DNA from: Siniperca chuatsi
Lineage: Eukaryota > Chordata > Actinopteri > Centrarchiformes > Sinipercidae
Reading direction: 5' to 3'
Assembly (NCBI RefSeq): GCF_020085105.1
Contig: NC_058052.1
Coordinates: forward strand, 15,576,233-15,640,232
DNA length: 64,000 bases
Shown here: positions 15,819-26,992 of the stretch, piece by piece
Layout of the letters: each line of letters begins with the position of its first letter
How positions within the stretch are numbered: the stretch's first letter is position 1
Program-made: the position numbers and the translations under genes
The notes under the pieces: model-generated
Database searches by the model: none
Seen by the model: only the letters and a program-made list of their open reading frames with translations
Told to the model about the DNA's origin: nothing

Positions 15819-18800
15819 TGTATTTCAGAATAAATCTACATTCAGGTTTGTTAAAGTCTGTTCTGCCTTCATAGACACAATCCTGCACTGCTCTTCCTGG
15901 TAGTTTAGTGTTAAAACTTTGGCACTAAGTGAGGAAATTCAACCTGAATTCCTTCCCTGAAGATATTTGTTCTTTTGGAAAGAATTTCTTCAAGTTTAAA
16001 TATTTGGAGCCCTGGCTGTATGCCTTGACTTTATGTGTGTGTGTGTGTGTGTGAGTGTGTCTTTTTGAAAAAAGAAAGAGAGTGAGGGAACAGTTACGGG
16101 TAGCTTTAATGAGACATCCTTGGTGTTTTTCTAAAATAATGTGGTGGACTTCAGAGATAAAATAGACACAGTTTGGTTGGATGAAAAGTGGATACCTCTG
16201 TGAAATGTTGGTACCATTCTGGTTTTGTCCCTCAGTTTTAAATAATTGTTAAATAGTTGACGGGAAATAATGGAAGAGATATGAGGACAGAGACGACATG
16301 TGACTTACATGGGCCGCACATTGACCCTCTTGACCACCAAAATGCCCCTTCAGTTTTTGATACTAATTGTAAAATATATGCAGTGATACGTTTTTATTTT
16401 GAATGAAAACATGTTTCATTATAAAGTAGAATAATGTTTCCCTTGGATAAATTTGATGCTTTAATATGTTAAACTCTTGGCCCTCTCCTCTTGAATAGTC
16501 TTCCATTTATTTTCTCACAAGGAGAAGTGACTACAGAGATTTTCACTTTCTTATCTGTTTATCCTGTGACATTATCATATATAATTTACTTTGGTGTCTG
16601 TTGTGGAAACATAAGTGGAGGGAGGATGACTGAATAGCCAGTGCTCCTTCATATGGGACTGTGCTGATTCTGTATGTCAGGTGTGGTAGAGATGAGAAGG
16701 ATACTAAATCTTTTCTGTGGATGACATCTAAGTGAACTTCAGACATAAGTAGTTTAACTGTGTGATGAAGAAGAATCGTCTTACAGGAGTGTGTGGAACA
16801 GATGTGCAGTGGCAGTTTGTCTGAGTATGTATGAAGGTCGTCTTCCATCTTCTTCCCGCTTCTCCTCCAGGGCCTCTGCTCTGCAGAACTGGGAGGAATT
16901 TTACAGGAAGAGCCAGGGGGAAGTGAGTCATCAAGCCTGGCTATGCATGGAGAGGAGCTGGGCAGACAGGGTGTGTGTAGTAGAGGCCTCATCTATAACC
17001 AATCACAGGCCTGATCTTAGCCGCTTGCTCTCAGACTTGCATCTCTTACAGTCAGGGACATTCCAGTTGGATGGAAATAGATATTCTGCTGCAAAATGAA
17101 GCACAGACTCAAATTCACATGCTCAAAAATAACATGGACGGAGCCTCCACAGGCAAACTCCGCAAACAAGTTAGAATAGGAGAAGACAGCAGCCAAAATC
17201 TGATGAACCCGTAAGATCAGAGAGAGTGAAAGCAACAAAAACACAACACATGGCAACATACTCAGCGGCAACTGCTTCAGTTGGTAGCTATGTGTTACGT
17301 AAGGCTTTGGCAGCATAGCTGTGGTGTGGCCACTGGGGCTTTTCCTGTCAGGCGGTCTGATGGTTTGGGCAGAGAAGCACATAAATAGATGATGGAGAAG
17401 CACATCACTGCCACACAGAGGTCCATGAGTGTGACACGGCTAGGTCAAAAGCTGCCTTCAGGAAGAGGAGAGGAAGAAAGAGGTGTAGAAAAGCTGGCTG
17501 GACTGCTAATAATTAAATTCTTTAAAATGTTGTACATGTATGACATGGCCACAGGTGAAATATCTTATAATGGGCATTTGGTCTCACAGGAGAAGAGATC
17601 AAAGTAAGAAAAGATTATTAAATTGATGTAGTCTGACAGAAAAACAAAGACAATGGGGTTGCTGATTTGTGCAGCATCCTTGTCAAAATAGCAAACAGGT
17701 GCTCTTCAGATAAAACAAAAGCTACAACACTACTGTGGAAATTCTTTCCCTTCTTTGCATGTTGTAAAATATTATAAAAGATTGGGAAAATTGTGTACAG
17801 TTTCTGTGCATTGCCAAGCTGAAGGTCTGTTGAAAGTGCAATAGGTGGTGGTGACGCTTTCCGTTACAGATTTTGCTGTTTGGTACAGCAGGTGTGTCAT
17901 AAACGGTTGGAAGTCAATAGAGTTTCACTTCATCTCATTTGGTTCTCTTACCAGAAAGTGAAAACAGAAAGCTGGATGTCAGTTGGGCATGTACAACATG
18001 TACATCCTCCCACCCCTTATCACCCCGCACATTTTGTACATTCATCGTAATACACAATCATTCAAAAACATTTAACTGTTTAAATGCAGCACACAGTAAA
18101 AGTATTTATTTTAGATGGTTTATCCAAAATCCCCTCACCAGACACACATTTGTGACCAGTTCCCTCTCTATCGAGGGTGAACTCTGCTAATTGCAACATT
18201 GCACTGTGTAAACACCATTACTATTCATTTATGCAGGCAAACTGCTGGTCAGTTTCAGGAACAGATTTATCAGGCTGATCTTTCTTAGTCATCAAGCCGC
18301 ATTTTACGTAAGGACAAACACTGCAGAGGACCATGTCTAAGACCTTTAAGAATGACAGTGAAGGGGAACTGCACACATTCTGATGATTTTATCTGCAGAA
18401 AATTTCAACAGTGACCGATGAAGGCAGATGCTCAGAAAACTGTAGCTTCCGATGAACACATGTCGCCATAATGAGAGCTGTTGCTCTTAAGTGCAGCCCA
18501 GTCTTCTCTCCATCCTCATATCCCTCATATGTCTCTCCTCTTCCTTTCTCTCGTTGTTTCTTACTGCTTCTGCTGCCATATTTTAATCCACTTCACTGCT
18601 CTACCCATCCAAGTGTGAAAACATGTATAAAGTAGAACAGCAAAGGTTTAATGCATCATTAAGCCATCAAGCAATTAGTGATCTATTAGTGAATCTGGGA
18701 CACCAGGCAGTACGCACCCCCACACACACAAGCAGTACAGTCCATTGTGGAGTGTACGGATTAAGGTTGCATCTAACAATTATTTTAATTATTGATTAAT

Positions 18801-21672
18801 CTGCTGGCTGTATTCTTGATAAATCAGTTGTTTGGCTGATAAAATATCAGGAAATTGTGAAAAATACCCATCACAATTTCTAAAGTCCAAGGCGACATCT
18901 TCAGATTCCTTGTTTTATTCCAACATCAGTCCAAATCCCAAAGATATTCAGATCAGACAAAGACGAGCAGCAAATCCTCACAATTGAGAAGCTGGAATGA
19001 GGTAATGTTGTGCATTTTTGCTTAAAAAAAACTTAAATGATTAATAGATTATCAGAATATTTGCAGATTTATTTTCTGTGGATCGACTAATCGATTAATC
19101 ATTTCAGCTCTAGTATGAATACATTAGTTGAAACGAAAAGGTGCCAGGAGAACAAAGCATATGGTTGTTGTTTGTGCATGTGTGTGTTTTTCCATTACTA
19201 AGTATAGTGAGTAACATATTGGCAGAACTACAGACCCCCACAGTGCCAGTTTGATGTAGTTACAGTAAATGGAGAGGCGATGCAGTAGAAGAAATAGGAT
19301 TTTGTAATAGCCACTTTACTATGGAAGTGTACCAGAGTAAAATAGAATTCCCACTGTGAACAAAACACTGCTTTTTGAACAAAAACCTGTGGGAAAATGT
19401 GTAAGTCCTGGCTGCGTTTTCTCTCCCTTCTTCACTGCCAGCTCTGGAGATGTCACACGTAAATCTAATAAAAGACTGATATTGCTGCGTGAGGTTTTCA
19501 TATTGAATTGTCTGGAAATCTCACTTTGTTACTTCAAGGATTAGCCTACTGCACAAGAATGTTCAGTATGTACTACCCGGGTCAATGGACAAGTGGCTTA
19601 TAGGCCAAAAAACTAAATAACTTCTAGGCTATTGCTCTAATGATCCCTAAGAATTATGTGGAGCAAAGGGACATTGTTATTGTTAACACAAGGCTTTAAC
19701 CATTTAGCATTAGCCAATAAACGCAATTCTGTGTCATCTAGTCTAGTCCTTGGAGATGTGTTTTCTTGCTTTGGTTAAAGCTCCATTGAAACTTTTATCT
19801 GTTCTGATCAGTACATCTGAGCTCTGTGTGTGTGTGTGTGGATCCTGCAGTGGGAGCTCTGGTCACATGCTCCTGAGCAGCTCTTTTGTGTATTGTTTCT
19901 TAGAGTTCTTGTGACCACCAGGGAAAAGGAGGCGTTCTGTTGTGTTGCTTTCTGCTGTCGTTTACTACATGTCACCCTCTCTTTTTCACTTATTCTTCTT
20001 TGGCTCCTTACTAAAAGAAATCATAAGAGGCTTTGAACAAAGATTTACACAACAAAGAATAACCTGACCCAACAGCTTGATGTAGAAGCTGTCTGATGTT
20101 GCCCCCAGCTGATCGTTTCCACGTGGTGGTTTCTTTTTCAATAAGTGTTTCTGTCAGCTGCTAAACTGCTGATTTTGTGTATTATCTTTGTCTTTACCCA
20201 TGTTAATGTAACCCCTCTTTCTCCTCGTGTTATTATTTATATGACAGGTGGATAATGCCAAAGTTCTCCACTATGTCGGAGCAGGCATTGCCTTCCCCAC
20301 CAGTATGCTGTTCGTGTGCCTGCAGTCAGCGCTGACTTACCGTCTGGCCAAGACCCAGGGGGAGTACAACGTGGCCCACCTCCGGCTCTGCATGACCCTG
20401 CTGGCCTTGGTAGCCTTGGTGCTCAGTATCCTCTCCAGCTACTAACAGATGGCAGCATTCGAGGCTGTCGAGTGCTTTAGAATAGAGCGTAGTACTGCCA
20501 GCTTGATTAAGGACAGAGACTTACCCTCCACATTATATCACAACAGCCATTTCTCTCCAGTATTCAATGTCAAATACAGCTATACATGAGAGTAGATTCA
20601 AAGAGTGATAGAAATATTGAGGACAGGGTAGAGGACATGCTGTCAAACAGGTCTGTTTTACATGTCACTCAGTGCCGCGAAAACTGATAGACATGGTTTA
20701 AAGGAATATTTTGACATTTTGGGAAATACGGTTATTTGTTTTCTTGCTGACAGTTAGATGAGAAGATTGACTCCACTCTCATGTCTGAATGGGAAATATG
20801 AAGCTGCAGCTGGTTACCTTAGCTTAGCATAAAGACTGGAAACAGCTAGTCTGGCTGAGTAACAAAATCAACCTACCAGCACCTCTAAAGCTCACAATTC
20901 TTTAAAATTGTACTGTACTGTGTATATATGCCTAATGCTCTTTACCAAGGCGACTAAAACTGGTAAATGCTACTTCTTTGTTTTATTGTTTTGCCTTAGA
21001 CAGTGTTGAGACTGACAGTAGCACTACTTCAAAAACACAGCCCCCCCTGAAATTCTGTAAAGTGTTTTGGCATCTTATAAGCCTTTAAACTCATGGATAT
21101 ATCGTATTGGACTTCCTGGTTCAGGTTTCTTCTTCTCACTTGTACCTTAAGCAATATGCCCACATTAACACAGCCCCATATTGACTTTTTGAAGCAGTGC
21201 TATTTTTGTTCTGAGCACCAATTGTTTCTTTTCATAATAAGAAAAGTCTCAGCTCCTTCCTCTGAGTATTGAAATAAGTGGATTGATACTTGAATTTTGC
21301 AGTCAGGCCAATGTTAGGCTGCCTACACACGAACATCTCAGAATGGTGAGCACAGGCTTTCACACTGCTTCGCTGTTGTTGTCCTTAATCATGTTTTCAG
21401 GTGGTGTGTTTTTCTGTCAGGAGAGCTTCGTCCTGCAACACGCATCAGCCATCTTTGAATGGGTGTTCTGCGTCATCATCATGCTGTTTTACGGGACATT
21501 TGCTTTTGAGTTTGCCAGCATGTCAGGAGATACTATGGCAGTGCTGGCTAGAGGAGGGGCCCTGGGACCTGCTGGGAGAGAACACAAGGTGGACGCACTG
21601 GGAGCACTGGGAGGGCCCGGTCCACACACACAGTCACATCCACACCAACCTGAAAACATGTCCATACTGTAG
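169..21672 (+). CDS. tmem150a: Transmembrane protein 150A (Frag1/DRAM/Sfk1 family), 7 coding exons
   Basis: Coding exons: 169-233, 7468-7515, 8194-8280, 9538-9605, 14898-15025, 20248-20425 and 21401-21672. All have GT/AG boundaries and phases that join cleanly to give 281 aa (human TMEM150A is about 271). The start is the ATG of MSLWMILPVSLPVL, matching the family N-terminus. About six hydrophobic segments are visible (roughly residues 5-25, 78-96, 112-130, 138-158, 175-197 and 208-230). The first luminal loop carries a cysteine-rich stretch (CPVDNW, CCTLDNVPLISKCG, PPESC) and an N-Q-S sequon at N41. The conserved VGNFQVDNAKVLHYVGAG and FYGTFAFEF signatures identify TMEM150A. The family (yeast Sfk1 relatives) acts at the plasma membrane with the PI4KIIIalpha/EFR3/TTC7 complex to tune phosphatidylinositol phosphate levels. 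The C-tail is Gly/His-rich and poorly conserved, as expected. Non-coding upstream exons are probably outside the window. Confidence 0.92.
2907..3432. mobile_element. MITE-like element with perfect 15-bp terminal inverted repeats
   Basis: The left end reads TTAAAGGTGGGGTAT (2907-2921) and the right end is its exact reverse complement (3418-3432), enclosing 526 bp with no coding potential. The outermost TTAA/TA may be the target-site duplication, so the true element may be 2-4 bp shorter at each end. This is typical of a non-autonomous DNA transposon; the superfamily cannot be fixed from sequence alone. Confidence 0.75.
4861..5236. repeat. Dispersed palindromic repeat rich in CGATAT motifs
   Basis: Contains GTGATACTGGATTTTTGATG, GGAAGTTAAAAAAACCCGATA and, at the far end, ATATCTGCCGATATCG in the opposite sense, so the two halves are roughly inverted. 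A second copy lies near 11514-11680. The repetition is visible by eye; the family name is not known to me. Confidence 0.5.
5311..6614. mobile_element. 1.3-kb non-autonomous DNA transposon with terminal inverted repeats
   Basis: The left end is TTAAAGGTGCTATTGATAAC. The right end (about 6593-6614) is the reverse complement with a few mismatches (ATGTTATCAATATAACCT then TTAA). Both ends sit at TTAA, the same as the shorter element at 2907-3432, suggesting a TTAA or TA target. No transposase frame is visible, so it is non-autonomous. Confidence 0.65.
8479..8519. repeat. (GT)n microsatellite
   Basis: About 20 uninterrupted GT units in tmem150a intron 4, with a (CA)n tract nearby at 8609-8630. 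Other short GT/CA tracts occur at 4011-4030, 4225-4250, 9634-9657, 10583-10612 and 16033-16053. They generate spurious long open frames. Confidence 0.95.
9728..9915 (+). repeat. CGATTAATCG-type dispersed repeat, 5' portion
   Basis: Begins with GGGCTTCAACTAACGATTAT and continues through TCGATTAATCGTTTTGTCTA and AATGTCCAAGAGGCCAAGG. It matches the same family at 18763-19113. Lies in tmem150a intron 5. Confidence 0.7.
11514..11680. repeat. Second copy of the CGATAT-rich dispersed repeat
   Basis: Shares GGCCGATACTGGATTCTTAAG, GGGAGTTAAAAAAAAAACCGA and GCAACAATTTTGATA with the unit at 4861-5236. It lies in tmem150a intron 5. Confidence 0.5.
15295..15565 (-). repeat. CGATTAATCG-type dispersed repeat, inverted copy
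   Basis: Reads in the opposite sense to 18763-19113: TTAATGTGAGAATTTGTTGC, CTTTTTGTGATCTTACG, TGTCACCTTGGG and TTTATAGACCTAACGATTAA occur in order. Lies in tmem150a intron 6. Confidence 0.6.
15737..15815. repeat. Compound (TC)n(AC)n microsatellite
   Basis: About 24 bp of TC repeat directly followed by about 55 bp of AC repeat, in tmem150a intron 6. Confidence 0.95.
18763..19113 (+). mobile_element. Near-complete CGATTAATCG-type palindromic element
   Basis: About 350 bp starting GGTTGCATCTAACAATTATT and ending GACTAATCGATTAATCATTT then CAGCTCTA. The ends are inverted relatives of each other, and the middle carries AGCAAATCCTCACAATTGAG. At least six partial copies occur in this window (9.7, 15.3, 34.5, 44.8, 50.6 and 52.1 kb). 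I recognise this as a common teleost non-autonomous DNA element; the superfamily is not certain. Confidence 0.65.
20698..20895 (+). repeat. Common teleost interspersed repeat (TTTAAAGGAATATTTTGACA)
   Basis: Contains the recognisable strings TTTTGGGAAATACGGTTAT, GTTAGATGAGAAGATTGA, TTAGCATAAAGACTGGAAAC and CCTACCAGCACCTCTAAAGC, which recur throughout fish genomes. It lies in the last intron of tmem150a, between exons at 20248-20425 and 21401-21672. Confidence 0.65.
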
Positions 21673-24600
21673 CCTGCTGGCACATCTAGATGCCACAAAG
21701 TTGGCTTGTTTATTCCTTTCGAACGCTGGTTGTTGAATGAGTTTAATTATTCATTTCCAGCCACATTTGTCTGAAGCTTTTGAAATGAACCAGGCCAGTG
21801 CAGTCGCCGTTCACGGCAGAGTGGATTCTTCTATTTCAACCCCAGGGGTGTAGATCTTCTGCTGCAGTGGAGAGCTCAGCTTGTATTGTGCTCACATCAG
21901 AGCTCGGTGTGTCTAAAGAACTTGTTTGCATTTTGCACATTGCACAAGTGTGAAACCAATTTTTTTTCTCAGCTTAGTCCTGTCCTCAGCGACCAGCAGA
22001 GGAATATTTTGTCAATCAGATCAAGAAAATGTACTTTTCCCCCTGAGATCCTGTAACCTGTGTCAGTAAGTGGCCTTGGACTTTCATTGTACGTGAAGGA
22101 GTGAAGGCTGCTGGACGGCCTAGCTGACAGTATTACAGTAGTGAGAGAGGGAGAGAGAGAGGAAAGATGGTGTTACAAGGTCAGACCCGAGGCTTGTTTT
22201 CCCATGGTTGAATGAAATAAATGCAAAGAAAGTCTGTCAAATAAAATAGTATATAAATGTTTTCGTCAATCCTTGAGATAGAACAGGGCAGCGGTCTGCT
22301 TTTTGCAATCATTTAAACCTGCATTAAGCAATGTTTTTGATATTAACAAATAAAATAATTGTAACGTCAAAGAGTCCTTCATAGTACCAAATCCCCTGAG
22401 AATCAACACCATACTCTACATAGATTTTAGCTGCTTTTAGCTGACTGTTTTTGTTATTCAGCCTGCATACTGTGTCAGGCTGACTGGACACTACCTTCCA
22501 ACCAAAGTGGATGGTAAAGACAGTCGACCATTTGACAAGCTGAAGACCCAGATATTTTTTCTCAGGAGTTGGTTAACCAAGGCTAAAAGAAAAGTGAATA
22601 TTGGACTCATATTCTTCAGGTGGCCATTAGGATAATAATGTTGCTCTGTGTCTGCTGGATGTGTAAGTATGCACAGACGTTAGCCATAACAACTCAGTTT
22701 GTTTTGTGGTCATAAATCGCTTAATGCAGCTTTAAAATATGTACCATCAACAACTTTAAGTTTGATCAGCAACTCCACATTGCAAGCAAACACTATTTTT
22801 AAAATCTCCATGGGACCCACATTGTGTTTGCGTGTCTGGATGCTTTGGGTGATGTGCCATATCATTATTTTAACTGCATACACAATATACAGTAGACCTA
22901 GTGCCTTCAAACCGTTGTCACTGAGTCTGGGGGAAAAAACAAAGTTTCCCCCCTACTGTTAGTATCAGCACACTATATCGACCTTAAACCTCAAATAGTA
23001 TTCGCTTCAACTTCCTCTCTGTGGAGTAAATAATATGAAAGAGAGATGATACAGTGTCCAGAGGCCAAATGCATACCAGCTAATTCAAGCCAGAGCAGTG
23101 GGCTTATTGAGTTTAGTGATGAGGCATCACACGTGTCTTCAGGTCTTAAGGACGTAGGTCTGCATCTCATTATTCCCCAACAAGGAGGAGCATGCTCTTA
23201 TTGCTTTACCTACTTTTTCTTTAAATCTCAGAGCTCTCCGTAGTTGGAGTTTGTTCAGCTGGTGTAGCGAGACAAAGGGAAAAGGAAGGATTTGTAATGT
23301 AAGACATAACTGAGCTGCACTGTCCTGCCTCCGTGTTACTATACAGCAGAATATGCCAAATATCAGTTTGCCTGTGGTATCGGTGCTACAACACAAAAGG
23401 CCTTATCCTGTAATAAGCAGAGCAATAAGCAATAAGATGTAGGCATAGCGTCAGTCTCAGCATCATTGACTGATGATAGTGGAGGAGCATTGACAGATGG
23501 TTGCATGCAAGCCTGTGAATGCCAGGAATACCAAAGCGGGTATTTGCCATTACCACTTAATTTACATTGAAAACTGCTCCCTGCTAATACCTACACTGAC
23601 TTGATGTTTTGATATCTGTCAGTGTAGTAGCCTCATGGTTGGATATCTTTTTCTTTCAGTTGTTCCTCTGTGCAGATATTCAAATGTTGATTGTATTCTT
23701 TGACTTTCTCTGATGTTCTGTGCTGTGTTGTAATACAGAGAGTTGTGCCAGAATTGCTGTTTATATTTGTAGGAATTGTTCAACATCTCAGTGTAATATT
23801 AGCACACTCTGAGCTCTCTTGTGAACAAAACAGAGCAAGCAGAGGGTTTACAACAGTAATGGTCTTGTTAGTAGGCCTTCACACAGTAAACATAGCACCC
23901 CCACACACTGGCCACATGTTGGGCAGAGGTTTCGTTAGTGCCAGTATTTTGGGTGCAAGTGGTTTAGCTGCTCAAAAGACCATTCTTCAAACACAGTTTT
24001 ACAATCTGTTACAGAAAGACTGAAATGTAGTAATTTACTCTCAGACTGAATGTATGAGTACTCTCAACAAGGCTGAAGTGGAAAAGCTTGTGCACGCAGT
24101 ACTGCGAAACGAGCTGGAAGGTCGAAAACACCAGCCACGCCACTGATCACTTGCTTCTCTCTACTGGTCAAACTGCTTATTGCATGAGTTTGTGTTGCAA
24201 CCAGAGCTGTAATGTTGTAGCTCAGCTCACATGCGGTCTTGTTCTCTACTTGAAAAATTCAAAAAATGTTTTGTATCCACAGCCAAGAATACCCAGTCAG
24301 CTACACGTTTAGGCCAAATGCTGCTTTTGTTTTGCTTCTAAATTTACTAAGAAGGTGGAGCTACGTCATGAAGAGTGCTTGAACTCCAGCCTGTGCTTCT
24401 GGCTGTAGTTCAGCGGTGATCTTCAGATTGTTCTACCTGGCATCACCTGGAAGTAAAACTTGGCCTTGTGACCATACGCTGCTTTTACAATATGCATTCT
24501 TCTAACAAATCACAGTACAGATTTGATGCATTTTAAATGTTAAGTCAAATGATGGTGCTGCTCTAGAAAGAAACATTCTGTCATTACACATTTACTAAGA

Positions 24601-25358
24601 GTGTTTAATTGTACATAATGATTTATGGATGTTAGGAATTCTGCATAATGCCGCCATTTCCAGTTGAACACTACAAAAATGAGTAAAATATTTCTTTTGA
24701 GAAACTCTTTCATTCAAATTCACATTTTGCATGCCTGCTCGGCCTCCCTCTCTACTTCCTGTCTTTTTTTTTCTCATTTACTGATCAGTCTGAACTTTGC
24801 ACTCAGGAAAATGTCACGACACCAGCTGCATTGTTTAATTCAAAACAGAATGAACTCTGCTTGCTTCTGCCTTCTGTTGTCTTTGTTTTAATGGCATTCG
24901 TTTTATGTTTGAGGATTCGTCATGTTTGTTTTGTGTAGCATAGGTGCAACTGCTTTTTCACAGTTGTAGGATTGAGAGTTAGCCATAATATAATAATTAT
25001 TTTTGTTAATCATTACTCTGTAAAGCTTAAAAATAAATATTCCTATATAGTTAGCTTGTGAGAATGCTTATGCTACTTACATGGTTAAATATCTGCAAGA
25101 AAAACTATCTTACTCATGCAAGCAGTAGATCATTGGTGAGAGCATTCTGACAAACTAACTAGCGTCTATAAACCTCACAGAAATCTGTTACTCAATTCTC
25201 AAATTGCAAAATGCTCCCTATGTGCCTTATGTATTATTTTGATGATGAAAACCAAAGGTTTAGGTTTATGTTGTAAATTCTATTTTGATGAAAAGTCATG
25301 ATTGTATATACAGAATATGCCTTAATGTTCAACAAATAAAAACTGTTTAAAAAAAAAA
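21673..25358 (+). other. tmem150a 3' UTR / convergent intergenic stretch
   Basis: No coding exon is recognisable after the TAG at 21670-21672. Candidate polyadenylation signals are AATAAA at 22216-22221 (proximal) and 25335-25340 (distal, followed by an A-rich run). The stretch is largely non-repetitive and has no open frame with a recognisable domain. Whether it is all UTR cannot be decided from sequence. Confidence 0.45.
25335..25340 (+). terminator. Candidate distal polyadenylation signal of tmem150a
   Basis: AATAAA followed within 8 bp by an A-rich run. It sits 65 bp from the opposite-strand signal of the converging mat gene, as expected for tail-to-tail genes. Confidence 0.45.
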
Positions 25359-25404
25359 GCATGTTGTGGAAAGAGCCAGACAACAGTTTATATCTTTAAT
25401 TTTC

Positions 25405-25410
25405 TTTATT
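25405..25410 (-). terminator. Candidate polyadenylation signal of the mat gene
   Basis: TTTATT on the plus strand, giving AATAAA on the minus strand, about 1.6 kb beyond the mat stop codon at 26993-26995. Confidence 0.45.
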
Positions 25411-26992
25411 GTTTAATTATTTACATTGTCCAGTTTCTCTGCCAACAAGGTTGACAGAAGATGACACAGATCAACACATTAAATAGAGGAAAAACCTCTC
25501 TTACTAAAACAATGCCGGCTCTAGATGAAAGCACGGATTGTTACGCTCACCACAAAGTCCTAAACCGCTACAGATGTGAAGTTTTTAAGGTGAGTACTGT
25601 TCACACTTCCTCAGTCCCATCAGAAGTGTTTCAGAAGGAAAGTATTAGATTAAATACTTTTAAGCGTGATTAAGCAATGGTGAAAGCTGACTTAATTACA
25701 TTTTTCTAAATGCCCCATGAGAAATTTTAATAAACACTCCCTTTTTTCCTCAAAATCCATGGAGAAGGATCTCTGCCTGCAATATAGAGCTGCAATGTAA
25801 CTAGGTAACAGATGTTTTTAGATATAGCAAACTTCTGCTAAATATCTCAAAGATAGAGAAGGAACAGACTGTATAAAACAAGAGGAGATCTGCATCTGCA
25901 GCAAGGTATTCTGTCAGATATTAATTTGGATGAGCATAGCCTTGTAACATTGTAAAAATGCAGCAATTGTAAGACATCAGTGGTCCACTAAATGCTTTAG
26001 TCTCAACAGTGTGCAGCTTGGTAATCCACTGCAAAGAGAGAAGAATCTGATTCACAATCAAGTCACAGTTCTAGTTATTTGCTACAATGAGTCACATTTA
26101 CAGACTCAGTCACAGCAGCAGGCCTGCAGGATAAAAAAACAAGGAAAACAAAGACATAAAGATACAAATCAGCCACCAGGTGAGCTGTGTGGCAATAATA
26201 GCGACTTGATATTAAAACAAAACAGGGCTCAAAGGATGACAGAGCAGAAGAGCAGTATGAAAACATAAGACTAAATGGCTATTTCACATTTGCTTGATTG
26301 TAACATATGTTTAAGAGATAAGAGTTTTAATGACCTGTCTTCTTGTACAATGGTGATCGTAACAGTGCAGTTTCCTGTCGCACACATTACAAAATAAGAC
26401 TTAGAAAAGGAATTTTACAGACATGACAAAAAGATAAAATCTTCTAAAGCCAAGCATTTGGTTGAGCAATAATTACACTTCTGACATTCATATGATAGTC
26501 ACTGAAATACTTGCCGTTGTCGATAGCTACTTCTGTAAATTAAGCACTGAGGTTGTTTCTGTACATCATACTGGTCGCATAAAGCAACATTCACAGCTTT
26601 GAGGTAAAACTGCTTCTAGTGGGGTAGAAGTATTTATCTTGAGACTAGTTGTAGTACTAGTAGTTTTTTGCTGTGGTGTTCCTTTACAGTAAGTTATCAA
26701 GAATTTTTTTTGACTAATGATTGTACGTATATTTCTAAAGCACCAATAATTGGATGTTTTGTGGGCTAGAAAAGGATTGGTTACTGAGATGTCCTCTTCT
26801 CATTGGGAGAGTGTCCCATTATATGTCCGTCGGCTACATATAATTATCTTCTTGCCTGTTTAAAGCTGACTTATGTCTAACTTTGGCTTTAGTTCTTCCT
26901 GTTAAAAAATGTCCTATCAGGCAGTTGTAGCCCATGAAGAGGTGTCTTGTTCAGCCTCCAGGTGAGTCAATCAGGGCAAGCAAGCGGAGTAT

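Noticed and set aside
16543-16992. 149-codon open frame on the minus strand
   Set aside because: In tmem150a intron 6, overlapped by plus-strand frames of similar length, with no family resemblance.
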